NCBI GenBank assembly: GCA_027459785.1
Contig: DAIDGU010000007.1
Location: forward strand, 1-49,229
From: Ktedonobacteria bacterium
Lineage (GTDB): Bacteria; Chloroflexota; Ktedonobacteria; Ktedonobacterales; JACDGC01
Direction of reading: 5' to 3'
DNA length: 49,229 bases
Positions 24,307-32,886 of this stretch are shown one piece after another; position 1 is the stretch's first letter, and each line of letters opens with the position of its first letter. The notes under the pieces were generated by a model, which worked only from the letters and a program-made list of their open reading frames with translations, was not told the DNA's origin and did no database searches. Made by a program: the position numbers and the translations under genes.

Positions 24307-25416
24307 TCAATCGGTTGTCGCTGTGATGGTGGCGACGCCGCCGACGTAAGGGCGCAGCGCGAGGGGGAGGGTGATCGCGCCCGCCGCCGTTTGGCCGTGT
24401 TCAACCAGCGCCGCCAGCGTGCGACCCACCGCCAGGCCGGAGGCATTCAGCGTCGCCACGAAGCGAGGCTTGCCGCCGCGCGCTGGCGCGTAACGGATCG
24501 TCGCCCGCCGTGCCTGGAAGGTGGCGCAGAGAGAGATCGATGACACCTCGATCCATGCGCCCATGCCGGGGAACCAGGCTTCCAGGTCACGCCCGCGCGC
24601 GGCGGCGAAGCTCAGGTCCGGCGCGGGCAATTCCACCACGCGATAGGGCAAGGCCAGCGCATCCAGCACAGCGACGGCATGGCGCGTGATCGCCTCATAG
24701 GCGGCCTCCGCGCCCGCCGGCGTCGTCAATTGCACCAGCTCGACTTTCTGGAACTGGTGCAGCCGCAGCAGCCCGCGTGTCGCGCGCCCCGCCGACCCTG
24801 CCTCGCGCCGGAACGCTGCCATCCCCGCTACGTAAGCTAGCGGCAGATGTGCCTCTGCCAGCAATTCCCCCGCGTGCAGCGCCACTAACGGCACCTCAGC
24901 GGTAGGGTTCAGCCACAAGGCGCGGTCGGTGCTGGGCAGCGCGTACATTTCGGTGGCGAAATGGGGCAGATGGCCGGTGTGGGCGAGGGTTTGGGCGGCG
25001 ACGAGCAGGGGCGGGGCGATCTCCGTGTAACCGTGCTGGGTGGTGTGCAGATCCAGCATGAAGGCGAGCAACGCGCGTTCCAGCCGCGCGCCCCAGCCGC
25101 GCAGCAGCGTGAAACGCGGGCCGGCCAGCCGTGTGCCACGCGGCGCATCCAGCATACCCAGGCGCGTCATGCACTCCCAATGGGGTTGCTGCCAGGCGGC
25201 TTGCGTAACATCACCGGCCTGCTGGATGATTGTGCGCTCCGCTGGTACCTTGTCTGCCGGCAAATTCGGCAACTCGCGCGCGAGCGCGCTCAGCGCGGCG
25301 TCATCCGGCGCGGCAGCGAGCGCAGCGAGGCAAGCCGCGATCCGCTCCGGCGGCCACCCGCGCTGTGCCAATCCCCGCGCAAGCTGGTCGGGGTGGCGGC
25401 GGATGAGCGTGAGCAT
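24307..25416 (-). CDS. serS: Seryl-tRNA synthetase-like enzyme with a severely shortened N-terminal arm
   Basis: The protein has 369 residues; bacterial SerRS is usually about 420-430. The catalytic class II core looks complete: LNPTAEVPLVAL (serine site), motif 2 FRREAGSAGRATRGLLRLHQ with QKVEL following, DLSFAAARGRDLEAWFPGM, EVSSIS, FQARRATIRYAP and motif 3 TLNASGLAVGRTLAA. What is missing is the long tRNA-gripping coiled coil. Only about 30 residues separate QLARGLAQRG from LPNLPADKVP, where about 80-90 are usual. It could be the main SerRS with a small arm, or a paralogue that activates serine for another acceptor. The ATG at 25416 has GAAGAGG six bases ahead. Confidence 0.85.
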   Translation of the reverse strand: MLTLIRRHPDQLARGLAQRGWPPERIAACLAALAAAPDDAALSALARELPNLPADKVPAERTIIQQAGDVTQAAWQQPHWECMTRLGMLDAPRGTRLAGPRFTLLRGWGARLERALLAFMLDLHTTQHGYTEIAPPLLVAAQTLAHTGHLPHFATEMYALPSTDRALWLNPTAEVPLVALHAGELLAEAHLPLAYVAGMAAFRREAGSAGRATRGLLRLHQFQKVELVQLTTPAGAEAAYEAITRHAVAVLDALALPYRVVELPAPDLSFAAARGRDLEAWFPGMGAWIEVSSISLCATFQARRATIRYAPARGGKPRFVATLNASGLAVGRTLAALVEHGQTAAGAITLPLALRPYVGGVATITATTD

Positions 25417-25646
25417 CAGATGCCTCTTCGGTGATGATGGGCTGTGTCGCTATATTTCATTGAGTCACGTCATTGTGTCACGCGCACGGGGAGTGCCACT
25501 TAACCTCCCGCTTCCCCCATATGTCCCACGCATTTGTCCCATACCACTCCCCCAATCGGCGAATTCTTTGCGTCCTTGCCCCATGCTGCGTACAATAGCG
25601 GGGCTATAGAGTTGGTTGTATGCCACCTGTGAAAGGATGGTCGCTT

Positions 25647-27197
25647 ATGCGTGCGCGTTCTTCGCTCCCGATCGGACTCATTTTGTTCGCCGTCGCTCTG
25701 CTTACTACGGCTGCCGGCGTCCTGGCCCTCGTGATGCAGGCGGGCGCGCTCATCGGTGTGGCACTGCTGGCGGTCGCTGCACTCGCAGTTATCGGCGTCG
25801 TCTTCACCCTGGTCCGGCCACGTCCGACGACCGTGCGCACCATCGCGCCGGCTACGCCAGCAGCCGCACCGCCCGCCGTGGCTCCGCCCGCTGCCACGCC
25901 AGCCCTCAGCGCGCCCGCTGCTCCGCCCCCTTCCCCTTCATCCACAATAGAAGCGGAGCCGCCTATACTCCCCACGCCATTTACAGATGATGAGAGGCAG
26001 GTGGGGCCGGCATTCCTGCCCGCGCCGGGACCGCTCTTCGTGGGGCGCGAACAGGAATTGGAGACGCTGGTAGCGGGGCTACGCCGCGCGCATGGTGCCG
26101 CGGCCATTGCGGTCGTCGGGCCGGCGGGCGCGGGCAAACATGCCCTCATCACCCAGGCTATCGAGGCGCACCGCGTCGCGGGGACGTTCCCGCAGGGCTA
26201 CTTCTGGTTGCCCACGGCGGACCTGCATGGCGACCGCGGGTTGCGCAAGCTGCTGCTGGACGTGCTGGACCACCTGGGCGGACCGCGCGTGGCGATCACG
26301 GCGACGCTGCGCGTGGGCGAGGCGGCGGTGGCCGATCTCGTGCGGGGCAAGCGTATGGTTTTCTGGCTGGACGACGTGGCGGCGGATTTCCCGCTGGCTC
26401 GCGCGCTCACCGCGCTCACCGCGCGCGATGCTGCCGGCGTGGGGCCGGCGCTGATCATCGCCAGTCGTGGCGATTGGGCGATGCCCGAAATCAGCGAGAT
26501 CACCCTCGACGTACCCCAGTTGGATGAAGCCTTCGATATCTTCCGTGAGTGGCTGGAATTGGTCGGTCGTCCGCTGGAATATGAGGAATATGAGGCGGCG
26601 AAAGCGATCTGCGTCAACACCAGCCATCTGCCACTGGCGCTGCGCCTGGCAGCGGGCTACGCGGCGGCGAGCGGCGTGAAGCTGACGAAACTGGCGGCGG
26701 ATCTCGGCTCCGCCGTCTATCCGCCGGGGGATGTCGTGCGCACAGCGGAGCAGACTATCGCGTTCGCGGAAAGCTCGCTTTTCCCCCAGCCGCGCCGCGC
26801 ATTCGCCGCGCTGGCCGTCTTCGACGGCCCCTTCATCGATCTCGCCCAGGCGAGCGCCGTGGCGGCGACCGTTGCTGGCGGCACGGTGGCTGGCACGCGC
26901 GCCGACCTGGAAGCGATGGTGCGGCTGGGGCTGCTGGAACCCGATGGCGACGACGCGCAGCCCAGCGTGCGCCTGCATCCGCTGGTGCAACACCACGCCG
27001 CCGCGCAGTTGCAAGCCCTGGGGCCGGATGTCGCAGCCCGCGCCCGCGCGGCCCTCGCCAGCGTCATCAGCGCCCGACGCGGGGCGGACGCACCCGACGA
27101 TGATTTCGCTTGGGACATGCTACGCGGCCCTCTCCCGTCAGCGGAGGGCGCAGGTCAGCGTGATCCCGCCCCCGCCAAGCTGGAACGGGGGGAGTAG
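25647..27197 (+). CDS. Membrane-anchored STAND/NB-ARC-type NTPase
   Basis: The protein has 516 residues. Two N-terminal hydrophobic helices (about residues 8-28 and 34-54) are followed by a Pro/Ala-rich linker and a signalling-type P-loop domain. GPLFVGREQELETLVAGLRR leads into the Walker A VVGPAGAGKHALI near 155-167 and the Walker B MVFWLDDV near 237-244. TSHLPLALRLAAGYA is the GxP-like helical region of NB-ARC proteins. A winged-helix-like end (RLHPLVQHHAAAQL) follows. No sensor repeats are present, so the effector is unclear. The ATG at 25647 follows AAAGGA by nine bases. It may be a signalling or defence ATPase (inference). Confidence 0.8.
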   Translation: MRARSSLPIGLILFAVALLTTAAGVLALVMQAGALIGVALLAVAALAVIGVVFTLVRPRPTTVRTIAPATPAAAPPAVAPPAATPALSAPAAPPPSPSSTIEAEPPILPTPFTDDERQVGPAFLPAPGPLFVGREQELETLVAGLRRAHGAAAIAVVGPAGAGKHALITQAIEAHRVAGTFPQGYFWLPTADLHGDRGLRKLLLDVLDHLGGPRVAITATLRVGEAAVADLVRGKRMVFWLDDVAADFPLARALTALTARDAAGVGPALIIASRGDWAMPEISEITLDVPQLDEAFDIFREWLELVGRPLEYEEYEAAKAICVNTSHLPLALRLAAGYAAASGVKLTKLAADLGSAVYPPGDVVRTAEQTIAFAESSLFPQPRRAFAALAVFDGPFIDLAQASAVAATVAGGTVAGTRADLEAMVRLGLLEPDGDDAQPSVRLHPLVQHHAAAQLQALGPDVAARARAALASVISARRGADAPDDDFAWDMLRGPLPSAEGAGQRDPAPAKLERGE

Positions 27198-27218
27198 CGC
27201 CAGAGTGGCACATGCACG

Positions 27219-27247
27219 TTGCCAGACGTTACGGACAGATGTACACT
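27219..27247 (+). promoter_or_regulatory. Sigma-70-type promoter for the trkA pair
   Basis: TTGCCA (27219-27224), a 17-base spacer and TACACT (27242-27247) lie about 48 bases before the ATG at 27295. This puts the trkA pair under its own start rather than that of the upstream NTPase gene. Confidence 0.55.
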
Positions 27248-27294
27248 ATGAGTGAGGGAGTTTGTCTTCCTCCAGAAGGAGCCTTTAGACGATC

Positions 27295-27774
27295 ATGGCG
27301 AAACCTAATGGCGTTCCAAGCGTCTGCATCATGGGGTGCGGTCGCGTGGGCGCGATGCTGGCGGAACGTTTTCACGACCTGCATTACGCCGTCCACGTGA
27401 TCGACCTGAATGCTGAAGCGTTTGGACGCTTGAACGATAGAGAAGTGCGCGAACATCACACCACCCAGGGCGACGGGACCGATCCCGAAGTGCTGGAACG
27501 TGCGGGGATCGGCGACGCCGATATCTTCATCGCCGTCACGAACGGCGACAATCGCAACATCCTGGCGGCCCAGGTTGCCAAGCGCCAATTCGAGGTGAAA
27601 AAAGTCATCTGCCGTATCTATGACCCGAAGCGGCATGAGATCTATGGCAAGCTGGGCATTCAAAGCATTTGCCCGACGATCATCGGCGCTGATACGATTT
27701 TCGCGGCGGTGACGGGCGAACCGCTGGGTGCTGGTCTGGCTTTGTATGTAGGCGAGGAGCAGCGCGGATCATGA
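27295..27774 (+). CDS. TrkA-N (RCK) domain protein, first of a coupled pair
   Basis: The protein has 159 residues. VCIMGCGRVGAMLAERFHDL is the GxGxxG nucleotide-binding fold of RCK/TrkA-N domains that gate potassium channels and carriers. VHVIDLNAEAF gives the acidic end of strand 2 that selects NAD. GDADIFIAVTNGDNRNILAA and KVICRIYDPKR follow as usual. It lacks the TrkA-C domain. The stop overlaps the next start by four bases (ATGA), so a hetero-complex is likely, like CeoB/CeoC in actinobacteria. No TrkH or channel gene is adjacent, so the membrane partner must lie elsewhere. Confidence 0.88.
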   Translation: MAKPNGVPSVCIMGCGRVGAMLAERFHDLHYAVHVIDLNAEAFGRLNDREVREHHTTQGDGTDPEVLERAGIGDADIFIAVTNGDNRNILAAQVAKRQFEVKKVICRIYDPKRHEIYGKLGIQSICPTIIGADTIFAAVTGEPLGAGLALYVGEEQRGS

Positions 27775-28478
27775 CCCAACCGACAAAGCAACATCAATAT
27801 TTTATTATTGGCGGTGGCGGGCGCGTTGGGTATTTCCTGGCGCGGTCATTGCTGGCCGCCCACCACGAAGTGGTGCTGCTCGAAAAAGATCCGCGCCGCG
27901 TGGCGGAACTGAACCGCGAGTTGGGCGACGTGGTGGAACGTGGCGACGCCTGTGAGGTGAAGACGTTGGAGGGTGCTGGCGCGGTGCGCGCGGACTACCT
28001 GTTGGCCGTGACTGGCGAGGATGAAGACAACTTGGTGATGTGCCAGGTCGCTAAGGCCGGTTTCACGCGCAAGCCAGATAAGGTTTGCCGCACCATCGCC
28101 CGCGTGAACAACATCGCCAATATCAAGCTTTTCGAGCAACTTGGGACGGATGTCATCGTCAGCCCCACGCAGAATATCCTCGACGCCATCGGGACGGAGA
28201 TCCCCTTGCCGACGGTCGCGCACATCTCGCCGCCTGGCAACTCCGGTGATGTCCATCTGGTCGAGGTGCGGGTCGCGGGAGATGCCGCCGCCAGGGGCAA
28301 GCCGTTGGCCACTCTCGGCCTGCAAAAGCCCAATGAGGTTATCTTGCTGATACGCGGCACGGAGAATTTTACGCCGGTGGGTGCTTTCACGTTGCAAGCC
28401 GGCGATAAGCTCTTCGCGGTCGTCAATGACAAGGGGCAGCAGATCTTGCAGCGGTCGCTGCTGGGTGGGCAGGGATAA
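27771..28478 (+). CDS. trkA: TrkA protein with N and C domains, second of the pair
   Basis: The protein has 235 residues. It has a second nucleotide-binding domain (FIIGGGGRVGYFLARSLLAA, VVLLEKDPRRVAELN, CRTIARVNNIANIKLFEQLG). A TrkA-C domain from about residue 150 has HLVEVRVAGDAAARGKPLA and AGDKLFAVVND. It likely regulates potassium uptake with the preceding protein at the inner face of the membrane. The ATG at 27771 overlaps the previous stop, so their translation is coupled. The gene ends the unit; a C-rich/G-rich hairpin follows at 28508. Confidence 0.9.
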   Translation: MTQPTKQHQYFIIGGGGRVGYFLARSLLAAHHEVVLLEKDPRRVAELNRELGDVVERGDACEVKTLEGAGAVRADYLLAVTGEDEDNLVMCQVAKAGFTRKPDKVCRTIARVNNIANIKLFEQLGTDVIVSPTQNILDAIGTEIPLPTVAHISPPGNSGDVHLVEVRVAGDAAARGKPLATLGLQKPNEVILLIRGTENFTPVGAFTLQAGDKLFAVVNDKGQQILQRSLLGGQG

Positions 28479-28507
28479 TCCCTCGTCCCTATCCAGCGCG
28501 TCTGCCA

Positions 28508-28533
28508 TTCCCCCGGTGCTATCGTGGGGGGAA
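28508..28533 (+). terminator. Possible terminator after the trkA pair
   Basis: TTCCCCC (28508-28514) pairs with GGGGGAA (28527-28533) around a 12-base loop, 30 bases after the trkA stop. There is no T-run, so strength is doubtful. Confidence 0.4.
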
Positions 28534-28588
28534 CATGCTTGTCCGCCGGCTCGCCCTACACCCAACAGGGCTGGTCATTCGCAATCTA

Positions 28589-29128
28589 TCAGTCCGGCAC
28601 GTCATACACGGGCTGCCCCGTGCGTGCCTGGGCGTAGGCGATGGCAGCGTCGATCTGCTCCAAGGTATTTGTAATAAGCGCAGTGAGGAGCATGATGAGG
28701 GCAAGCAACCCAGGGAGAATACTCAGCAAAACGAGTATGCCAATTTTAGCTGCCGGTTTGGCGCGCAGTATGATGGTGGGTGGCGGGGCAAGGGCAGCGG
28801 CGTCGGCCTGGGGCGTTGCCAGCACCGGCACAGCGGGGCTTTCGCCGCGCAGGACCGTCTGGCGCAGCGTGTCGCGGCGCTGCCAGCGCGCGGCGCGGTG
28901 CGTCATCTCGCGGCCACCATAGATCGCGCCGCCGGCCAGCATCAGCAGCACGCCGATGACGATGGGCAACCAGGGCGATTGCGCCAAGACGATCACCCGG
29001 AAATTGCTGAGCAACACGCCCACGACGGCCACCACCACCGCGCTGACAAGCAGGACGCCGCCCACGAAGAAAACCAGCACGATCAGGTCTTGCAACTCCG
29101 AGATCTGGCGCGCGATGGTTTTTTGCAT
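28589..29128 (-). CDS. Membrane protein sharing a C-terminal tail with its neighbour
   Basis: The protein has 179 residues with three strong hydrophobic segments (about residues 14-38, 47-68, 120-150). A central linker is rich in Ala and Pro. It ends IDAAIAYAQARTGQPVYDVP, nearly the same as the end of the upstream protein (29201-30058), so the two are paralogues that kept the tail. The ATG at 29128 follows AAGGAACC. It lies 72 bases downstream of that gene on the same strand, so co-transcription is likely. No family is recognised. The tail may be a docking or sorting segment (inference). Confidence 0.7.
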   Translation of the reverse strand: MQKTIARQISELQDLIVLVFFVGGVLLVSAVVVAVVGVLLSNFRVIVLAQSPWLPIVIGVLLMLAGGAIYGGREMTHRAARWQRRDTLRQTVLRGESPAVPVLATPQADAAALAPPPTIILRAKPAAKIGILVLLSILPGLLALIMLLTALITNTLEQIDAAIAYAQARTGQPVYDVPD

Positions 29129-29200
29129 GGGTGGGGTTCCTTGGTGCTGGCGAAAAATGGTGGTTGATCCCAGGTGGCTCAGCATGGCAAGCGCCAGACA

Positions 29201-30058
29201 CTATGCGTCGTCGCGCACATCATACAATGCCAAGCCCGTCCGCGCTATGACGTATGCCAGCACCGCGTCGATGTGCGCGTTATACGCCTCAACAGTGATA
29301 AGAGGAACGAAGCGGCGCATTACCTTCGCTTGCTGAGGCCGATACCACATCATCTCTATGCTGCCATCTTGGCTAGCAATCTCAAAGCCATTGGGCATCT
29401 CATACTTCTGATCGCCAGTCAAGGCTATAAGGCATATATCCGTCCAGGAGATAAACACCGTGTATAAGCTGGATATATTATAGAGCAAACCTTGCTCAGT
29501 GATTGTCCATTCGGGCGTAGCAAATAATACGCGCCGAGTGTAAGTAAATGTCGCCCATACTAAAAAAAGGATGAGCATAAGTGGCCCTATCATCAAAAAA
29601 GGTGAAAGCTGTAAGATTACAAGAGGCAGGAAATAAAATGCCAACAAACACACTATACCGATGCGCCATTTTTTAGCTGTAGGAGCGATGGTGAGACGAA
29701 TCATCACAGGAAGAGCGATCCCGACATTACCAGGCAGAGGTTGAGACGATGCGAGATAGGCGTCACCATTTCCCTCAACGATTGCCTGCCGTTTCGCTTC
29801 GCGCTGCCACCAAAGATCCCTGATAGCAAGGAAGCGCTTTCCCGATCGCACCAAAATACCAGCACATAGCCCAAAGAAGCCTATAGCAAAAAGCACCAAG
29901 CCTTTCATAAATACATCATCGGGAAAGGAAAAGAAAGTGGTAGAAAAGAAAGATACAAAGAATATTAGCCCTAATGCTGCGAATAGGACACTGAGGGCAA
30001 AAATAAAGATCGCCCTGCGTTGAAGTGCAAATGCTAATGGAGCATAGCTTTTGATCAT
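29201..30058 (-). CDS. AT-richer four-helix membrane protein, unknown
   Basis: The protein has 285 residues. Two helices come in the first 80 residues (FIFALSVLFAALGLIFFVSF; KGLVLFAIGFFGLCAGILV) and two near 140-180. A soluble C-terminal half of PH-like character follows (LFATPEWTITEQGLLYNISS, then SWTDICLIAL), ending IDAVLAYVIARTGLALYDV. Base composition is visibly lower in GC (about 40-45% by eye) than the neighbours, which points to later acquisition. I chose the ATG at 30058; a TTG at 30076 is also in frame, and neither has a strong ribosome-binding site. Function unknown. Confidence 0.7.
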   Translation of the reverse strand: MIKSYAPLAFALQRRAIFIFALSVLFAALGLIFFVSFFSTTFFSFPDDVFMKGLVLFAIGFFGLCAGILVRSGKRFLAIRDLWWQREAKRQAIVEGNGDAYLASSQPLPGNVGIALPVMIRLTIAPTAKKWRIGIVCLLAFYFLPLVILQLSPFLMIGPLMLILFLVWATFTYTRRVLFATPEWTITEQGLLYNISSLYTVFISWTDICLIALTGDQKYEMPNGFEIASQDGSIEMMWYRPQQAKVMRRFVPLITVEAYNAHIDAVLAYVIARTGLALYDVRDDA

Positions 30059-30074
30059 CTCGCCCACCACCAAC

Positions 30075-30117
30075 AAAAAAATCGTAGGAGACGTGAATCG
30101 CGCTTGTCTCCTACGAT
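30075..30117 (-). terminator. Strong intrinsic terminator of the FemAB-type gene
   Basis: ATCGTAGGAGAC (30081-30092) and GTCTCCTACGAT (30106-30117) are perfect 12-base inverted repeats around a 13-base loop. On the minus strand they are followed by seven T residues (30081-30075). It lies 25 bases after the stop of the gene at 30142-31293 and just before the next gene starts. Confidence 0.9.
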
Positions 30118-30141
30118 GATAGCATAGGCAGCGGTGAAAAG

Positions 30142-31293
30142 CTATTCGCCCTCGCTGTTGCCGCCGTTGGCCTGGCTGGTGCCGTCCGCGCTCCCCGCGC
30201 CTTGCTTGGCGGCCTGGCGCGCTTGCAGTGCCTTCAGGTGGTGCTGGTGATCCTGGTGGCGCTTCACGCGCAACGCCTGGCGATAGGCCCAGTAGAACGC
30301 CGGTTGATAGGGCAGGTCGTGTGTGATCAGGCTCAGGTAGCTATAACCGCCGTAGCCTTTCTTGTAGGTATAGAGGCTATAGAGTTCGGCGTCGGGTTCC
30401 AGCCGCTCGGCGATGGCGCGGAAGTCATAGACCTCGCAGCCTTGCGCCTTGGCCCACTTCATCGCTGTGAATTGCAGCGGATGGTTCGGGCGCTGGTTGC
30501 GGTGGACGTTCGATGACGCCGAGAACATCGAGGTCGTCACCTTGCCGCAACGCATCGCCACCTGTGCCGCAATCGGTGTCCCCTCGAATTCCGCGATATA
30601 CAACACGCCCGCGCCCTGCGCCTCGAACAGATCCAGCAGTTCGTCGTAGTACGCTTGGGGATGCGTGAAGAACTGATCGCGCTCGGCGGTCTCACGATAG
30701 AGGCGATAGAAGATCGCGCGGTCCTCCGGCCCGATCCCCTGGCGGATCGTCAGCTTCTTCAGGCCGCGATTCACGTTGTAGCGCGAGGAGGACGACATCC
30801 CACCGAGGATCGCCTTCTCGTCGGGGCGGATGTCGATCAGCCAGGAGCGGCGCGGGTGGGTGGCGAAAGGATTCAGCTTGAAGCCGAGTTCGGCCAGGCG
30901 GTGCAGCCATTGCGTATTGCCGTCTGCCACCTGCGGCTCGATCTTCAGCATGAAGCAGCCACGCTCACGGGCGAGGGCCGCCGCGCCTTCCAGCAAAAGC
31001 GGCAACGCCGGCGAGGTGGGATCATCACAGACGGGGCCGCGCGGCGCATAGAGGTAAGGCCGCTTGATGACGGGGGCGCGCGTCTCCACCATCGACAGCA
31101 GCGCCACATAGTTGCCCGCCGCGTCCGCCACGGCCAGGCGATGCATCTGATCGCCCAGGTGGGTGAGTTGGCCCCACGCCCACGTCTGCGTGATGTAGCC
31201 GGTCGCCGCCGTCTCGTTCAGTGCCGTCCACTTGGCGGGATCGCACTCATCGCCGCGCACGAGGGTCAGGGATGTCGCGTCTATGGTCAGCAA
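30142..31293 (-). CDS. FemAB/FemX-type peptidyltransferase (peptidoglycan bridge or lipid II aminoacyltransferase)
   Basis: The protein has 383 residues in two GNAT-like halves. Typical stretches are GYITQTWAWGQLTHLGDQMH, RAPVIKRPYLYAPRGPV, SSSSRYNVNRGLKKLTIRQG and GVLYIAEFEGTPIAAQVAMR. Near the end it has YDFRAIAERL and YKKGYGGYSY, the signature of FemX-like enzymes that transfer amino acids from aminoacyl-tRNA to cell-wall precursors. A TTG at 31293-31291 is chosen because AGGAGG lies eight bases upstream; frames further upstream lack similarity. The C-terminus is a charged helix with a low-complexity tail. Expression ends at the terminator at 30075-30117. Which amino acid is used is unknown. 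Confidence 0.87.
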   Translation of the reverse strand: MLTIDATSLTLVRGDECDPAKWTALNETAATGYITQTWAWGQLTHLGDQMHRLAVADAAGNYVALLSMVETRAPVIKRPYLYAPRGPVCDDPTSPALPLLLEGAAALARERGCFMLKIEPQVADGNTQWLHRLAELGFKLNPFATHPRRSWLIDIRPDEKAILGGMSSSSRYNVNRGLKKLTIRQGIGPEDRAIFYRLYRETAERDQFFTHPQAYYDELLDLFEAQGAGVLYIAEFEGTPIAAQVAMRCGKVTTSMFSASSNVHRNQRPNHPLQFTAMKWAKAQGCEVYDFRAIAERLEPDAELYSLYTYKKGYGGYSYLSLITHDLPYQPAFYWAYRQALRVKRHQDHQHHLKALQARQAAKQGAGSADGTSQANGGNSEGE

Positions 31294-31457
31294 GGGGCGT
31301 TCCTCCTGCAAGCTACATTCAGATTCATCACGTCCTATTGTCGCATAGATCATCCCGCCCGCCAAGAGGGATGGCCGGAATGGCTGGTATCAGCCGGCGA
31401 TAAAAGTGCGTCGATCTGCAATCTAGCAAGTTCCCCTGACACAGGGATAGCGAGCGG

Positions 31458-31829
31458 TTACGATGCTATTTTTTGCAGCATCAAATCGACACCGAACGGC
31501 TTGGGCAGTTCGTCATCATGGATGATATCCGCTGCCGCCCGCAAGTTGTGGGTTGCCGACATCAAGATGATCTTCGTATGCGCTTTGACATCGGGATGTT
31601 CGATAAGCCAGCGTACAACACCTGTACCATCGACCACCGGCATCACCAGATCCAGCAGGATGATTCGCTGCACTTGCGGTGATGACTGGAGGATATCAAT
31701 CGCTTCCTGGCCGTTCGCGGCAAACTCTAACGGCAAGCCTTCGAGCTTGAGGACGGATGAGATCATATCCCGTAAGGTTGCTTCGTCGTCGACGATGAGA
31801 ATGGTAGGCCGCGTCCCGGCGTTGCTCAT
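31458..31829 (-). CDS. Orphan single-domain response regulator
   Basis: The protein has 123 residues, only a receiver (CheY-like) domain. The acidic pair is in ILIVDDEATL (D14, D15). The phosphorylation site is D60 in IILLDLVMP, the switch residue is S91 in ILMSAT, and the conserved Lys is in ELPKPF (K110). There is no output domain and no histidine kinase nearby, so it probably acts by protein contact or phosphotransfer. It could serve the flagellar or another two-component circuit encoded elsewhere (inference). The start at 31829 has GGGGGTAC upstream, a weak site. It is monocistronic. Confidence 0.88.
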   Translation of the reverse strand: MSNAGTRPTILIVDDEATLRDMISSVLKLEGLPLEFAANGQEAIDILQSSPQVQRIILLDLVMPVVDGTGVVRWLIEHPDVKAHTKIILMSATHNLRAAADIIHDDELPKPFGVDLMLQKIAS

Positions 31830-31946
31830 GATGTACCCCCTGCACTCTGGCAGACGATGTCTGCGTGAAAGAACAATAAAACCTGTGCGAACACCTTATG
31901 TTGTATCATGTTCGCTCAGGAAATACCAGGGGGAAATGTGGCGATG

Positions 31947-32786
31947 TCAGCCGCCCGTTGCGCCTTGGGGAAAGACATAGACCAGCGAGAAGCTGCCATT
32001 GCTCAGCACTTGCGGTTCCACCATCGTTGTGCCTTTGGTATCGACCATGCGCACCGGCACCGCGCAGTTGGGGTCAGGCGCAGCCTGGAGCTGGCAGAGG
32101 CGTGTGGGGGTGAAGGCGCTGCCGTTGCGCGTCGTGGTGATATCCTGAAACGTCACCGATGTGAAATCGGCCAATTGCACCTGTTGCTGCTGGATGCTGG
32201 GCGCTTCCTCGATCCATTCCGCCGAACATTGGCAGCTCTGGTAGGTCACGGTCTGCGCGTCGTGCGCGTTGGCATCATGATCAAAAACAGTGATATTCCA
32301 GTTACTCTGGCTGGTTGCGGTGATCGCGAAGGTCACGATATCGCCAGGCAACAGGCTGATATGCTTGAACGTTTGTGGCAGTGCAGGCAGCAGTTCATAC
32401 CAGGCGTAATAATAGACTTTGCCTTTTTGGATCAACTGATCGGTGCCAGCCTGAATGAGCGAATCATTCTTGACGCCGCCGATGCCGATCCAGGTCGAGG
32501 AGTCGCTATCCGCTGGGCGGGCGACGAGCGGCACCTGCCAGGTGGCGCTCACGGTGGTCGTGTTGTTTTCGCGCACGAAATAGCCTGCCCAGTTCTGGCT
32601 ACGCGCCGCGAACGGCACCGGATCAGTATCGCCGACGGTGACGACCTGGCGCGGGGTGCGCTGCGCGCCGAAGGTGACGGGGCCGATGGTGAAGTTGCTG
32701 CACGCGGCGAAAGCGGTCGCGCAAAGAACCAGTATGGCAATAATGCCCATCTGGCGGTTGAACCACCCAGCACGTCGCCTGTTCAT
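31947..32786 (-). CDS. G1-family (eqolisin-like) glutamic peptidase lipoprotein
   Basis: The protein has 279 residues. A signal helix ends in a lipobox (TAFAAC, Cys29), so it is a membrane-anchored lipoprotein outside the cytoplasm. The core matches peptidase family G1: SQNWAGYF, VSATWQVPLV, STWIGIGGV, LIQAGT with the catalytic Gln (Q112), YYYAWYELLP, and AEWIEEAP holding the catalytic Glu. LADFTSVTFQDI follows. These acid proteases use a Gln/Glu pair and work at low pH. The ATG at 32786 has GGAGG eight bases ahead. It stands alone. Activity at acidic pH would fit a soil or acidic habitat (inference). Confidence 0.85.
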   Translation of the reverse strand: MNRRRAGWFNRQMGIIAILVLCATAFAACSNFTIGPVTFGAQRTPRQVVTVGDTDPVPFAARSQNWAGYFVRENNTTTVSATWQVPLVARPADSDSSTWIGIGGVKNDSLIQAGTDQLIQKGKVYYYAWYELLPALPQTFKHISLLPGDIVTFAITATSQSNWNITVFDHDANAHDAQTVTYQSCQCSAEWIEEAPSIQQQQVQLADFTSVTFQDITTTRNGSAFTPTRLCQLQAAPDPNCAVPVRMVDTKGTTMVEPQVLSNGSFSLVYVFPQGATGG

Positions 32787-32886
32787 GTTCCCAGCCTCCT
32801 CTGCGTTTGCCCGCGTCTCGCTTCCCAGGTATCACGCTACGAGCGTATCACTATTGTAGCACGGTGGAACAGTGGTGATGCACGCC

